From Stutzerimonas nosocomialis (GTDB taxonomy: Bacteria > Pseudomonadota > Gammaproteobacteria > Pseudomonadales > Pseudomonadaceae), in the NCBI RefSeq assembly GCF_005876855.1, contig NZ_QLAE01000022.1:1-64000 (forward strand): DNA of 64,000 bases, in the 5' to 3' direction. The notes under the pieces are model-generated. The model worked only from the letters and a program-made list of their open reading frames with translations. It did not search any database and was not told where the DNA came from. A program made the translations under genes and the position numbers. Positions 8,155-17,161 of this stretch are shown here, piece after piece (position 1 is the stretch's first letter; every line of letters starts with the position of its first letter).

Positions 8155-10206
8155 TCAGAACTCCATCGTCACGCCGGCATAGAGCGAGCGACGCTCGCCC
8201 GGCGCGTGCAACGACTGCGCGCCGTCATGCCAGACGTATTCGTAATAGCGGTCGGCGAGGTTCTTGAGCTGCAGATCGAGCTCGACCCGTTCGCTCACCC
8301 GATAGGTCGCGCCCAGGTTGACCAGGGTGAAGCCGCCATAGCGACCCTGGTCGTTCTCGCGCTCGAGGTAGTAGTCGCTCTGCCCGTTCAGCCAGCCACT
8401 GAGCTGCAGGCGCGGCGTGGCGTCCCAGCTCGCCCCGGCCGAGTAGAGATGCGCCGGGACGTGGTCGATCTGTTTGCCGCGGCTCGTCGGCAGGCTGGGA
8501 TCGGGTTTCTCGATCCGCGAGTACTGGCGCGAATAGGCGAGCCAGAGGCTGGTATCGCCGCGCGGGTGCAGGTTGAGCTGGGCGTCGTAGCCCCAGCGAC
8601 GGGTCTTGCCGAGGTTTTCCGAATCGCCGCTGGGGTCGTTCAGCCGACGCCGGATTTCATCGGAGGCGACCTGCTCCCAGTACGCGATGCGCCCGTCCAG
8701 CCAGTCGCTGGGCTGGAACTTGATGCCGGTCTCCCAGCCGTCGTTGATCGACGGCGACAGGTCGGCGGTGCGCGGCGGAACCTTGTAGGCCGAGGCGCCG
8801 GTGCCGACCTGGAACGTGCGCCCCCAGTTGGCGTAGAGGCTGGCCTCACGCCAGGGCGCATAGACCAGGCTGATCTTCGGCTGGCGGATCAGCCCGTAGT
8901 CGTTGACGTCGTAATCGTTGCCCGTGAGGCCGTCGCGCAGCTCGCCCTCGATGTGATCGACCCGGTAGGCCGGGATGATCTTCAGCGCCGGCAGCGGCTC
9001 GATCACCGCCTGGGCATAGGCGCCGTAGATGTCGAAGTCGAACCGCTGGTCGCGGGTCTGGCTCTGCTTGACCTGGGAGACGGTGAGGTAGCGCTTGCTG
9101 CTGTTGTGCTGGCGCTCGACGTCCAGCCCGCCTTCGAGCGTCAGCCAGTCCAGGCCCGGGCGGTAGGTCAGCGAGGTCAACGCGCCGAGGCCGGTCTCGT
9201 CGGTGGTGCGCTGCTGCTGCGACTGCGCCAGGGAGAAGCGCACCCAGCGGTCGTCGTCATAGCGGTTGAGGTAGGCCTTGGCCGACAGGTCCAGCGCGTC
9301 CGACAGCGCCGCGTCCAGGTGCAGGGAGACCTGGCTCATGCTGCGCTCGCCTTCGTCGCTGGCCGACAGCCCGTAGGAGCGACGCGGATGCCGGCGGGCA
9401 TCCTCGCGCGAAAGGTAGCCGGGCTCCTCGGCCTGGGCCTCGTAGTGACGGGCGATCAGGCCGATACGGTAGTCGCCCTGGTCGGGCGTGAAGAACCACT
9501 TGCCCGAGAGCACGTAGCGGTCGCTGTCGGCATGGTCGCGGTAGCCGTCGCTCTGCTGGTAGCCGACGAAGTAGTTCTGCGACCAGTTGCTGCCCTCGAT
9601 GCCCTTGGCCACTTGGCCTTCGCGCAGGCCGTAGCTGCCGTAGCGCACACGGGCGCGGCCGTAGTCGCCGCCGCTGCGGGTCACCAGATTGGCGTTGCCG
9701 GCGATGTTGTGCAGGCCGTAGCGCGCGTCGTTGGTCCCGCGCACCACCTCGATGCGTTCGAGCTCCAGCGGGAAGACCATGTCCAGGTAGGGCATGTTGC
9801 CGTCGTTGCTGTTGCTCGGAATGCCGTCGATCAGCAGCTTGACGGCGTTGATCTCGCCCTCGCCGTTGAAGCCGCGCATCGACAGCTTGCCCGACGTGGT
9901 GCCCTGGCCGAAGGGGGTGAGCATCACGCCGGGCGCGCGGTTGAACAGCTCCCAGCTGTAGGTGACCGGTTGCTTTTCGAGGATGTCGGCGCCCAGCACG
10001 TCCACCGAGCTGAGCACGCGGGTGCTGGGCAGCGGCCCGGAGGCGGTCGCGCTGACGGTGACGGTCCCGAGGGTCAGGGTCGAGTCGGCGGCTTCGCGCG
10101 TCTCGGCGCGGGCCTGCCAGCAGAGCAGGGTCATGGACGCCAGCACGTAGGGCATGGCGCAGAGGGGCGCGCGTGCGGCGCGCCCGGGAAGGGTCGTATC
10201 GGGCAT
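8155..10206 (-). CDS. TonB-dependent outer-membrane receptor
   Basis: 683 aa from ATG 10206, which follows AAGGGA and begins a signal peptide (cleavage near QARA|ETRE, about residue 35). The frame stays open upstream to 10515, but that part reads against the DUF2946 gene and is not used. The plug domain (about 50-165) includes LSMRGFNGEGE, LLIDGIPS and ELERIEVVRGTNDARYG. A 22-strand-type barrel follows and the chain ends in ...AGVTMEF with a terminal Phe. Imports a metal complex using TonB energy. Context (His-rich DUF2946 upstream, PepSY downstream) suggests metal uptake. I do not see the features of the classic copper receptor OprC, so I leave the substrate open. Confidence 0.9.
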   Translation of the reverse strand: MPDTTLPGRAARAPLCAMPYVLASMTLLCWQARAETREAADSTLTLGTVTVSATASGPLPSTRVLSSVDVLGADILEKQPVTYSWELFNRAPGVMLTPFGQGTTSGKLSMRGFNGEGEINAVKLLIDGIPSNSNDGNMPYLDMVFPLELERIEVVRGTNDARYGLHNIAGNANLVTRSGGDYGRARVRYGSYGLREGQVAKGIEGSNWSQNYFVGYQQSDGYRDHADSDRYVLSGKWFFTPDQGDYRIGLIARHYEAQAEEPGYLSREDARRHPRRSYGLSASDEGERSMSQVSLHLDAALSDALDLSAKAYLNRYDDDRWVRFSLAQSQQQRTTDETGLGALTSLTYRPGLDWLTLEGGLDVERQHNSSKRYLTVSQVKQSQTRDQRFDFDIYGAYAQAVIEPLPALKIIPAYRVDHIEGELRDGLTGNDYDVNDYGLIRQPKISLVYAPWREASLYANWGRTFQVGTGASAYKVPPRTADLSPSINDGWETGIKFQPSDWLDGRIAYWEQVASDEIRRRLNDPSGDSENLGKTRRWGYDAQLNLHPRGDTSLWLAYSRQYSRIEKPDPSLPTSRGKQIDHVPAHLYSAGASWDATPRLQLSGWLNGQSDYYLERENDQGRYGGFTLVNLGATYRVSERVELDLQLKNLADRYYEYVWHDGAQSLHAPGERRSLYAGVTMEF

Positions 10207-10343
10207 GGCTATCCCTTGAGGTCGGCATCGAGGTGCGCCCCGATGCCTGGCGCATGCCGGCGCAGCCCCGGCAAGGGCGGCGGGCGAAACGGCATCGGGA
10301 CGACGTGAAGACGCCGGCTCGCAAGGAGCCGGCGCGGTGCGGA
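10207..10343 (-). promoter_or_regulatory. Structured 137-bp leader before the TonB receptor
   Basis: Read on the minus strand, a perfect 9-bp hairpin CGCCGGCTC/GAGCCGGCG (10334-10312) is followed by a longer-range pair CCCGATGCC/GGCATCGGG (about 10300 to 10240). There is no U-run. No known riboswitch core was recognised. It may be an RNA control element or just an intercistronic stem between DUF2946 and the receptor. Confidence 0.35.
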
Positions 10344-10784
10344 CTACACGGCAGGGGACGCGCGGGGATTGAGGCTCGGCCACAGGTAGCGTGGCGAAAG
10401 CGCCGCCGGCGGCGGCTGGGGCAAGCTGGCCAGGCGGGCGACGATGCGTTGCTGGAAGTGCAGCGGCGCGGCGGGCAGCGCGGCGAGCGATGCCGACATC
10501 GCGCCACAGCAGCACTGCTGCATCATCAGGTGGTGGCTGGAGCCCGGATCATGGGACGCCGGGCCGGCGTCGTGGTGCCCCGCGTGATCCTCGTGGGCAT
10601 GATCGCCGTGGGCAGGGTGCGCGTCGTGATGCGCCAGGGCCTGCTGCGCCATCAGGCAGTGCCCGCCCCAGCCCATCATCTGCCTGGCATGCGCGGACAT
10701 GCCGCCGGAGGCCGCCATGGTCAGCATATGGGAGAGCACTGCGAAGCAGGCTATCCAGGCATAGGCGCGACGTCGTTGGCGCAT
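10344..10784 (-). CDS. His-rich DUF2946 family protein
   Basis: 146 aa. An N-terminal hydrophobic segment (about 8-27) suggests a signal peptide or anchor. Residues 52-85 are extremely rich in His and Asp/Gly (HHDAHPAHGDHAHEDHAGHH region), followed by CCC at 91-93. DUF2946 proteins occur next to TonB-dependent copper or other metal receptors, and metal binding is the likely role. It is the first gene of the DUF2946-receptor-PepSY unit on the minus strand. Confidence 0.75.
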   Translation of the reverse strand: MRQRRRAYAWIACFAVLSHMLTMAASGGMSAHARQMMGWGGHCLMAQQALAHHDAHPAHGDHAHEDHAGHHDAGPASHDPGSSHHLMMQQCCCGAMSASLAALPAAPLHFQQRIVARLASLPQPPPAALSPRYLWPSLNPRASPAV

Positions 10785-10849
10785 GGGCGGGTATCCGGTG
10801 GAGGAGCCCGAAGTATACGAAGGCGCGGCGGCCTCAGGCCACCCTCCCG

Positions 10850-11755
10850 TCAGGCCGCGCTCGGGTCCCCTTCCTGCACCGCGCGCAGCCGCGCCACGTC
10901 GCGCGCCGGCGGCACGCCGAACATCCGACCGTATTCCCGGGTGAACTGGGACGGGCTTTCGTAGCCCACCTCGTAGGCCGCGCTGGCCGCATCCATGGCC
11001 CGGCCGATCATCAGCCGCCGCGCTTCCTGCAGGCGCAACTGCTTCTGGTACTGCAGCGGACTCATGGCGGTGATCGACTTGAAGTGGTGGTGCAGCGTCG
11101 AGGCGCTCATGCGCGCTTCGGCCGCCACCGCGTCGATGCTGAACGGCTTGTTGTAGTGCCGCTTGATCCAGCCGATGGCGCGGTTGATCTGCTCCAGGCG
11201 GGCCTCGCAGCGCGCCATGCTCCTGACCGCCCCGCCCTGCTCGCCCGTCAGTAGCCGGTAGTAGATCTCGCGCTGGGCCAGGGGCGCGAGGTACGGGATG
11301 TCGGCGGGCTTGTCGAGCAGCTGCATCAGGCGCAGCGAGGCCGAGACCAGTTCCTCGCTGGTGGCGCTGACCGAGAGCCCGCGCACCGGCTCACTCATCA
11401 AGGCATCGCGGCTTTCCAGCTCCAGCACCATCTCGGTGAGCAGCGTGGTGTCCAGATTCAGCCGCATGCTCAGGTAGGGCCGCTCGGGCGTCGCGTCGAT
11501 CACCTGCCCGCTGATGGGCAGGTCGACCGAGGCGGCGAGAAAACTGGCCGAGTCGTTTTCGTAGATCAGCTCGCCGAGCATCACCCGCTTGCGGCCCTGT
11601 GCGATCAGGCAAACCGCGGGCTCCTGCATGCCGAACATGGTTTCGGACGGCTGCGAGCAGCGGGCCAGCCAGAGGCCGGGGATGGCGGTGGGGTGGGAAC
11701 CGTCTTCGGGTGCGTGACGGGCGATCAGTTCGGCCAGCTTGCAGTTGTCGGTCAC
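10850..11755 (-). CDS. AraC family regulator with AraC_N domain
   Basis: 301 aa with a GTG start after GGAGG. Residues 1-185 are the AraC_N cupin-like effector domain (CLIAQGRKRVMLG, YENDSASFLA). Residues 195-295 hold the double HTH, including DAVAAEARMSASTLHHHFK and the conserved YEVGYESPSQFTREYGRMFG. Ligand unknown. It is flanked by the metal operon and the two-component genes on the same strand and appears to be a single unit. A 7-7-7 dyad at 11808-11828 lies about 53 bp upstream of the start. No target enzyme is obvious next to it. Confidence 0.85.
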   Translation of the reverse strand: MTDNCKLAELIARHAPEDGSHPTAIPGLWLARCSQPSETMFGMQEPAVCLIAQGRKRVMLGELIYENDSASFLAASVDLPISGQVIDATPERPYLSMRLNLDTTLLTEMVLELESRDALMSEPVRGLSVSATSEELVSASLRLMQLLDKPADIPYLAPLAQREIYYRLLTGEQGGAVRSMARCEARLEQINRAIGWIKRHYNKPFSIDAVAAEARMSASTLHHHFKSITAMSPLQYQKQLRLQEARRLMIGRAMDAASAAYEVGYESPSQFTREYGRMFGVPPARDVARLRAVQEGDPSAA

Positions 11756-11807
11756 GGTGGAGTCCTCCTTCGCACGCCGCCAAGTATGGCGTCGGATCGG
11801 TGAACGT

Positions 11808-11828
11808 ACAGCGTCACGCGCACGCTGT
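11808..11828. promoter_or_regulatory. Perfect 7-7-7 dyad upstream of the AraC-type gene
   Basis: ACAGCGT (11808-11814), a 7-base spacer, and ACGCTGT (11822-11828). It lies 53 bp before the AraC-family start and 49 bp after the receiver gene stop, so it may be an operator or a transcript-end hairpin. No U-run follows on either strand. Confidence 0.35.
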
Positions 11829-11876
11829 CGGAGGATCAGGCAAGCATCGCGGAGATTTGTACAGGCCGGCGGACAC

Positions 11877-12236
11877 TCAGTCGGTGGCCAGCACCTTGGC
11901 CAGCGCGGCGGACAGCGTCTCGGGTGTGAAGGGCTTGCTGATCACCGGCCAGTCGACCCACTCGCGCGGAATGCCGTGGACACCGTAGCCGGTGGAGAAG
12001 ATGAACGGAATGCCGCGCTCGGCCAGGCGCTCGGCCACCGGGAAGACGGTCGCGCCGCCGAGATTGACGTCGAGGATCGCCACGTCGGCCTCCACGCTGC
12101 CGGCCAGTCCTACCCCTTCGAGCACCGAGGAGGCATGGGCGACGACACGGTAGCCGAGGTCGTCGAGCACTTCCTCGAGGAGCATGGCGATCAGCGCTTC
12201 GTCCTCCACCACCAGGACCTTATTGGTATCAGACAT
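11877..12236 (-). CDS. Stand-alone CheY-like receiver protein
   Basis: 119 aa, a receiver domain only. Acidic pocket E11/D12, phospho-acceptor Asp56 in VAILDVNLGG, switch Thr82 in FIFSTGYG and Lys101 in ISKPFTP. There is no output domain, so it probably signals by protein-protein contact or phosphotransfer. The start MSDTNKVLVVEDEAL overlaps the end of the HWE kinase gene by 8 bp, so kinase and receiver are cotranscribed and presumably partners. The upstream in-frame extension to 12314 reads inside the kinase gene and is rejected. Confidence 0.9.
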   Translation of the reverse strand: MSDTNKVLVVEDEALIAMLLEEVLDDLGYRVVAHASSVLEGVGLAGSVEADVAILDVNLGGATVFPVAERLAERGIPFIFSTGYGVHGIPREWVDWPVISKPFTPETLSAALAKVLATD

Positions 12237-14059
12237 GCTGCACTCCTCCGGTAAGCGGCAGCTCCAGCGTACAGGCGAATCCCTGCGCGTCGTAGCTGGC
12301 CGCAAAACTGCCACCTAGTTCTTTGACCACACTGGCCTGGATCAGCCGGGTGCCGAAGCCGGGCTTGCCAGGCACGGCGACCGCCGGCCCGTTGTATTCG
12401 CGCCACTGCAGGCTGAGCCTGGGCAACGGCGCCTGCTTCGCCGGCAACACCTGCCAGTGGAGCCGAACCTGCCCGTTCTCGCCACTGAGCGAGCCATAGG
12501 TGGCCGCATTCACCGTCAGTTCATGGAAGGCCATGGCCAGCGACAGCGCCTCGCGAGGCGCCAGCTCGACGGCGGGGCCGTCCAGTTCGATGCGTTCGCA
12601 CTGGTCGTGCAGGTAGGCCTGCAGCACCTTGTCCAGCAGCGAGCGCAGCCCCGCGCCCTGCCAGCGTGACTGGGTCAGCAGGTCATGCCCCTGGCTGAGG
12701 GCGATCAGCCGGCGTTCGAACGACTCGTGGAACGTCGCCAGGCTGCCCGACCGGCGCAACGTCAGGGCGGCGATCGACTGCACCGAGACCAGGGTGTTCT
12801 TGACCCGATGGTTGAGCTCGTCGATCAGCAGCGCCTGGCGCTGCTGGGCCTGCCGATGGGACGAGATGTCCACCAGCGTGCTGATCGCGCCGGTCACCCT
12901 TCCCTGCTCGTCGAGCAGCGGCATCGGGTGCGCGGCAAAGGGCACCCGGCTCCCGTCCGGGCGCTCGAGCACCGCTTCCTCGCCGAGTTGTAGCGCTCCG
13001 GTCCTGAGCGTGACGGCCATGGGGCAGTCTTCCAGCCGCAGCGGCGCGCCGTCCATGGAAAACAGCTTCGCCGAACCGCACCAGCGGGTCTGTCCGAGCA
13101 CCGGCTCGGCGCCCCAGAGGCGCACCGCCGCCGCGTTGTAGAAGGTGATCAGGCCTTCGGGGTCGGTGGTGTAGACCGCCATGGGCAAGGCTTCGAGCAG
13201 CGCATGCCAATGGCGCTCGCTGGCCAGGAGGCGTTCGCGGTCGCGGGTCTGCTCGCTGATGTCGCGGGTGACCGCCAGGTGCCCGGTGCTGCCATCGGGC
13301 AGGCGCAGCGGCACGGCATGGGTTTCCATGTGCCGGCGTATGCCGTCCAGGGCAATCAGGTCGAATTCCCAGACGCAGCGCTCGCCGGCGCAGACCTGCA
13401 GGTGATTGGCCTGCCACTGGGAGCGATCTTCCTCGGCGATCAGCTTCAGCACCGGTACGCCGGTGACCGAAGCCGCATCGCCCACCCCGATCATCCCGAG
13501 TCCCGCCGGGTTCATCTGCAGCAGGCTGCCGTCGGCGGCCACCACCTTCACGCATTCGGGCGTCGCATCGACGATGGCCTGCAGGTACTGCTGGCTGAGC
13601 GCATGCTCGATCTCGGCGCGCTTCTGCCGGCTGATGTCCTGGAAGCTGCAGGTCGCGCCGACCACCTCGTCGTCCACCACCACCGGCTCGGCGTTCATCA
13701 GCAGCCAGCGCCGCGGCGCGTCCGGCAGGGCCTGGCAGAGTTCGAGATCACGGATGGGCCGGGCGCGCTGCAGGACATCGACCAGCGAGTCGGCGAGCGG
13801 CGGCGTTTGCGCCTCGTCGCCCGCCCCCAGACCGAGCTTATCGAACGCCCGGAAGATGCTCTGACCGACGACCGACGACCGGCGCCCCGGCGAAGGCCTC
13901 CCGTGCACGCAGGTTGGCGTGCAGCAGGCTACCGTCGCGATCGCACAGCCACAGCGGGACCGGTAGCAGGTCGAGCTGTTCGGGTGCGAGACCGCCCAGC
14001 GACGCGCGCTGCGAGCCTGCTGCCAGTTCGGTCACGCGATCGTCCGTTACAGGTTTCAT
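12229..14059 (-). pseudogene. HWE-family sensor histidine kinase split by a 7-bp tandem duplication
   Basis: The N-terminal part (14059 to 13838, start MKPVTDDRVTELAAG) carries the first half of a PAS domain, LLPVPLWLCDRDGSLLHANL. The rest is in another frame up to 12229: more PAS domains, then the HWE kinase block DELNHRVKNTLVSVQ (phospho-His), HELTVNAATYGSLS and WREYNG...GFGTRLI. The frame changes at 13863-13880, where the 7-mer GACCGAC is present 2.6 times. Removing one unit restores one frame of 607 aa through GAPVVGQSIFRAFD. The kinase is therefore frameshifted, phase-variable or a sequence error. An internal GTG (13908) could still give a PAS1-less kinase of 559 aa. The downstream receiver gene is intact. 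Confidence 0.8.
13863..13880. repeat. 7-bp tandem repeat at the kinase frameshift
   Basis: GACCGAC at 13863-13869 and 13870-13876, then GACC at 13877-13880. One unit too many for the reading frame of the kinase, and a likely slippage site. Confidence 0.9.
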
Positions 14060-14137
14060 CGGAATGCCGTCACGAGGGATGGCATCAGTGTAATGAAAAA
14101 CCGGAACGGCTTGTGCGTTTACGACGCTCCGGTCGTC

Positions 14138-14167
14138 TGCGCGCGCCCTTTACCGACGGCGCGCGCA
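14138..14167. repeat. Perfect 10-bp inverted repeat between dkgB and the kinase gene
   Basis: TGCGCGCGCC (14138-14147) and GGCGCGCGCA (14158-14167) around a 10-base loop. It is placed 39 bp after dkgB and 79 bp before the kinase start, both on the minus strand. There is no T-run, so it could be a factor-dependent transcript end for dkgB or an operator. Confidence 0.45.
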
Positions 14168-14205
14168 AGGTCTGGCACAGGGCCATCACGGCGACGCTGC
14201 GACAT

Positions 14206-15006
14206 TCAGTCCCAGCGCGGCGCGAAGCCCGGATTGGCGAGCCGCTCGCCACGGTCCAGGGTGGCGATCCTGGCCATCTCCTCGTCGCTCAGGCGCAGGT
14301 TCTGCGCCTCGAGGTTCGCCTGCAGGTTGGCGCGTTTGGTCGAGGACGGAATGACCGCGAAGCCCTGCTGCAGCAGCCAGGCCAGGGCCACCTGCGCAGG
14401 GCTCGCCCGGTGCGCCTCGCCGATCGCCCGCAACACCTCGTCCTGCATCACCTTGCCCACCGCCAGCGGCATGTAGGCGGTCAGGTGCAGGCCCTGCTCG
14501 CGGGCGAAATCCACCACCTTGCGGTTCTGCAGGAAGGGATGGATCTCCACCTGATTGGTGGCGATGTTCCCGACACCCACCGCCTCGATCGCCTGGCGCA
14601 TGTGCGCGACGGTGAAGTTGGAAATGCCGATCTGGCGGGTCAGGCCCTGTCCGCGCGCCTCGAGCAGCGCACCGAGGTACTCGGCCACCGGCAGCTCGTC
14701 GCCAGGCGAGGGCCAGTGGATCAGCGTCAGGTCGACCTGCTCCAGGCGCAGCCGGGCAAGGCTGTCCTTCAGGCTGGGGACGAGCTTGTCGCCGGCCAGG
14801 TTGCTGGTCCAGATCTTGGTGGTGACGAACAGCTCGTCGCGGGTGACGCCGCTTTCGGCGATCGCCTGGCCGACCTCGCGTTCGTTCTCGTAGGCCTGGG
14901 CGGTGTCGATGTGGCGATAGCCGAGCTCGAGGCCCGTCTTCACCGAATCGATGACTTGCTGCCCTTTGAGGCGAAAGGTGCCGAGGCCGAAGGCTGGAAT
15001 GCGCAT
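14206..15006 (-). CDS. dkgB: Aldo/keto reductase, DkgB type
   Basis: 266 aa, the size of E. coli DkgB (2,5-diketo-D-gluconate reductase B/methylglyoxal reductase). AKR hallmarks: GLGTFRLKG, catalytic Asp-Tyr in [13 protein letters not shown], Lys in VTTKIW, His in LIHWPSP, and the NADPH site IPSSTKR near the end. The start at 15006 follows AAGGAG-N6; longer in-frame versions lack an SD. Reduces aldehydes and ketones with NADPH. It is divergent from a LysR gene, the same dkgB-yafC pairing as in E. coli. Confidence 0.85.
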   Translation of the reverse strand: MRIPAFGLGTFRLKGQQVIDSVKTGLELGYRHIDTAQAYENEREVGQAIAESGVTRDELFVTTKIWTSNLAGDKLVPSLKDSLARLRLEQVDLTLIHWPSPGDELPVAEYLGALLEARGQGLTRQIGISNFTVAHMRQAIEAVGVGNIATNQVEIHPFLQNRKVVDFAREQGLHLTAYMPLAVGKVMQDEVLRAIGEAHRASPAQVALAWLLQQGFAVIPSSTKRANLQANLEAQNLRLSDEEMARIATLDRGERLANPGFAPRWD

Positions 15007-15131
15007 GCAATGCTCCTTGATCGTGAGGGGGCGGCGCGTGGCGCCGCTGGAACGACAGGCAACAGTCTGGCCCAGGGGTTCGGCTGGAAAAACCGGCCTC
15101 GGCACCCAAGACTTTTGCGTAAGATTCAACA

Positions 15132-16043
15132 ATGAAGACCACACTCGACGAATTGCTGGCCTTCTCCACCGTGGTGGAGACCGGCTCGATCACCGCCGCC
15201 GCCGAACAGCTGGGGCAGACCACCTCGGGTGTCAGCCGCGCCCTGAGCCGGCTGGAAGCCAAGCTCGAGGTCACGCTGTTGCTGCGCACCACCCGCCGCC
15301 TGGAACTGACCGAGGAAGGCGAGGCCTTTCTCGCCCAGGCCCGGCGCATCCTCGACGCGGTCGAGCAGGCCGAAGAGCAGATGGCCCTGCGCCGTCAGCG
15401 CCCGGCCGGGCGCCTGCGGGTCAATGCCGCCTCGCCGTTCATGCTCCACGTGGTGGTACCGCTGGTGGCCGGCTTTCGCGAGCGTTATCCACAGATCGAA
15501 CTGGAGCTGCACAGCAGCGACCAGATCATCGACCTGATCGAACAGCGCACCGACCTGGCCATTCGCATCGGCCCGCTGCGCGACTCCACGCTGCATGCCC
15601 GCCCGCTGGGCAGCAGCCGCCTGCGCGTGCTGGCGAGCCCGGCCTACCTGGCGCGGCGCGGCACGCCCGGCAGCCCCGAGGCGCTGGCCGAACACAGCCT
15701 GCTCGGCTTCACCCAGCCGGAAAGCCTCAACCAGTGGCCGCTGCGCCATGCGCTGGGCGACGGCCTGACCATCGCCCCGACGCACAAGGCCTCCAGCGGC
15801 GAAACGCTGCGCCAGCTGGCCCTGGCCGGCGAGGGGCTGGTGTGCCTGTCGGACTTCATGACCCAGGGCGACCGCGACCGCGGCGACCTGGTCCAGGTGC
15901 TCGGCGAGGACACCTTCGAATCGCGCCAGCCGATCCACGCGGTGTACTACCGCAACACCGCGCTGACCTCGCGGATCACCTGCTTTCTCGACTACCTCTC
16001 GGCGGAGCTGGCCGGCCAGCGTTGGGCGCAACGCAGCGTTTAG
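15132..16043 (+). CDS. LysR family regulator (YafC-like)
   Basis: 303 aa. N-terminal winged HTH ([35 protein letters not shown] split about 7-43), then a LysR substrate domain from about 90. Divergent from dkgB with a 125-bp gap, the classic LysR/target layout, so it likely controls dkgB in response to an aldehyde or related signal. Its stop overlaps the stop of the convergent alcohol dehydrogenase gene by 4 bp. Confidence 0.85.
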   Translation: MKTTLDELLAFSTVVETGSITAAAEQLGQTTSGVSRALSRLEAKLEVTLLLRTTRRLELTEEGEAFLAQARRILDAVEQAEEQMALRRQRPAGRLRVNAASPFMLHVVVPLVAGFRERYPQIELELHSSDQIIDLIEQRTDLAIRIGPLRDSTLHARPLGSSRLRVLASPAYLARRGTPGSPEALAEHSLLGFTQPESLNQWPLRHALGDGLTIAPTHKASSGETLRQLALAGEGLVCLSDFMTQGDRDRGDLVQVLGEDTFESRQPIHAVYYRNTALTSRITCFLDYLSAELAGQRWAQRSV

Positions 16044-17053
16044 AAGCCCTCGAGCACGATCTTGCCCTTGGCCTTGCCGCTTTCGAGCAGGGCGTGGGCG
16101 CGCCGCAGGTTCGCGGCGTTGATGGTGCCGAAATGCTCGCCCAGGGTGGTCTTGAGCACACCCCGGTCGACCAGCTCGCTGACGCGGTTGAGCAACTGGT
16201 GCTGCTCGATCATGTCCGGCGTCTCGAACAGCGAGCGGGTGAACATCAGTTCCCAGTGCAGCGACAGGCTCTTGCGCTTGAGCTTCATCACGTCCAGCGG
16301 CTGCTCCGGATCGTCGATCAGCGCCAGGCGTCCCTGGGGCATCAGGGCCTCGACCAGCTGATCGAAGTGCCGGTCGGTCTGGGTCAGGCTGGCGACATGG
16401 CTGACCGACTCGATACCGGCGGCCTGCAGCGCCTGGTGCAGCGGCTGGCGGTGGTCGACCACCTCATGGGCGCCCAGCTCGCGGGCCCAGGCCTGGGTTT
16501 CGGGGCGCGAGGCGCTGCCGATCACCCTGACCTGGGTGAGCTGGCGCGCCAGCTGGGTGAGGATCGAACCGACGCCACCGGCCGCGCCGACGATCAGCAG
16601 GCGCTGGTCCTGGCCCTCGCCTTCGCGGACCTGCAGCCGCTCGAACAGCAGCTCCCAGGCGGTGATGGAGGTCAGGGGCAGCGCCGCCGCCTCGGCGAAT
16701 CCGAGGCTCGTGGGCTTGCGTCCGACGATGCGCTCGTCGACCAGATGCAGCTCGCTGTTGGCGCCGGCACGGGCGATGGAGCCGGCATAGAACACCTCGT
16801 CGCCCGCCTTGAACAGGCTCACCTGCTCGCCCACCGAGCGAACCACGCCGGCCACGTCCCAGCCCAGCACCTTGGCCTCGCCGTTCTGCGGCGCGGCGTT
16901 GCGGCGCACCTTGGTGTCGACCGGGTTGACCGAGATCGCCCGGACCTCGACCAGCAGGTCGCGGGGGCCTGGCGTCGGCGCCGGCAGTTCGACGTCCTGC
17001 AGGGCGTCGGGGTTGTCGATGGGCAGGCTGTTGAAGTAGGCGACGGCTTTCAT
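16040..17053 (-). CDS. MDR-family quinone oxidoreductase/zinc-type alcohol dehydrogenase-like protein
   Basis: 337 aa. GroES-like N-terminal domain (VELPAPTPGPRDLLVEVRAISVNPVD in pieces, 20-55; GWDVAGVVRSVG near 73) and a Rossmann domain with the NADPH motif IVGAAGGVGSI near 155. I see no structural-zinc Cys quartet, which fits the quinone-oxidoreductase branch. It probably reduces quinones or enals with NADPH. The start MKAVAYFNSL at 17053 is the family start, with GAGAG upstream. Divergent from a LysR gene with a palindromic site between them. Confidence 0.85.
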   Translation of the reverse strand: MKAVAYFNSLPIDNPDALQDVELPAPTPGPRDLLVEVRAISVNPVDTKVRRNAAPQNGEAKVLGWDVAGVVRSVGEQVSLFKAGDEVFYAGSIARAGANSELHLVDERIVGRKPTSLGFAEAAALPLTSITAWELLFERLQVREGEGQDQRLLIVGAAGGVGSILTQLARQLTQVRVIGSASRPETQAWARELGAHEVVDHRQPLHQALQAAGIESVSHVASLTQTDRHFDQLVEALMPQGRLALIDDPEQPLDVMKLKRKSLSLHWELMFTRSLFETPDMIEQHQLLNRVSELVDRGVLKTTLGEHFGTINAANLRRAHALLESGKAKGKIVLEGF

Positions 17054-17135
17054 CGGGCATCTCTCCGGTTGGCAAGGGATGCGACCATCCTGGTGCATTT
17101 GACTTGATGGAAAAACCGCGCAATAAGCGACGCTC

Positions 17136-17154
17136 TTTCAATGGAATATTGAAA
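17136..17154. promoter_or_regulatory. LysR-type dyad between the dehydrogenase and LysR genes
   Basis: TTTCAAT (17136-17142), five bases, ATTGAAA (17148-17154). A perfect 7-bp inverted repeat of T-N11-A type, placed just upstream of the LysR start at 17162, so it is a good candidate for autoregulation and control of the divergent dehydrogenase. Confidence 0.6.
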
Positions 17155-17161
17155 ATCCTCC

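Noticed and set aside
8071-10308. A 745-codon plus-strand open frame
   Set aside because: Antisense to the TonB receptor; low-complexity composition and no ribosome site or domain.
10207-10343. Cobalamin riboswitch before the TonB receptor
   Set aside because: The conserved B12-box GCCACTG-type core is not present.
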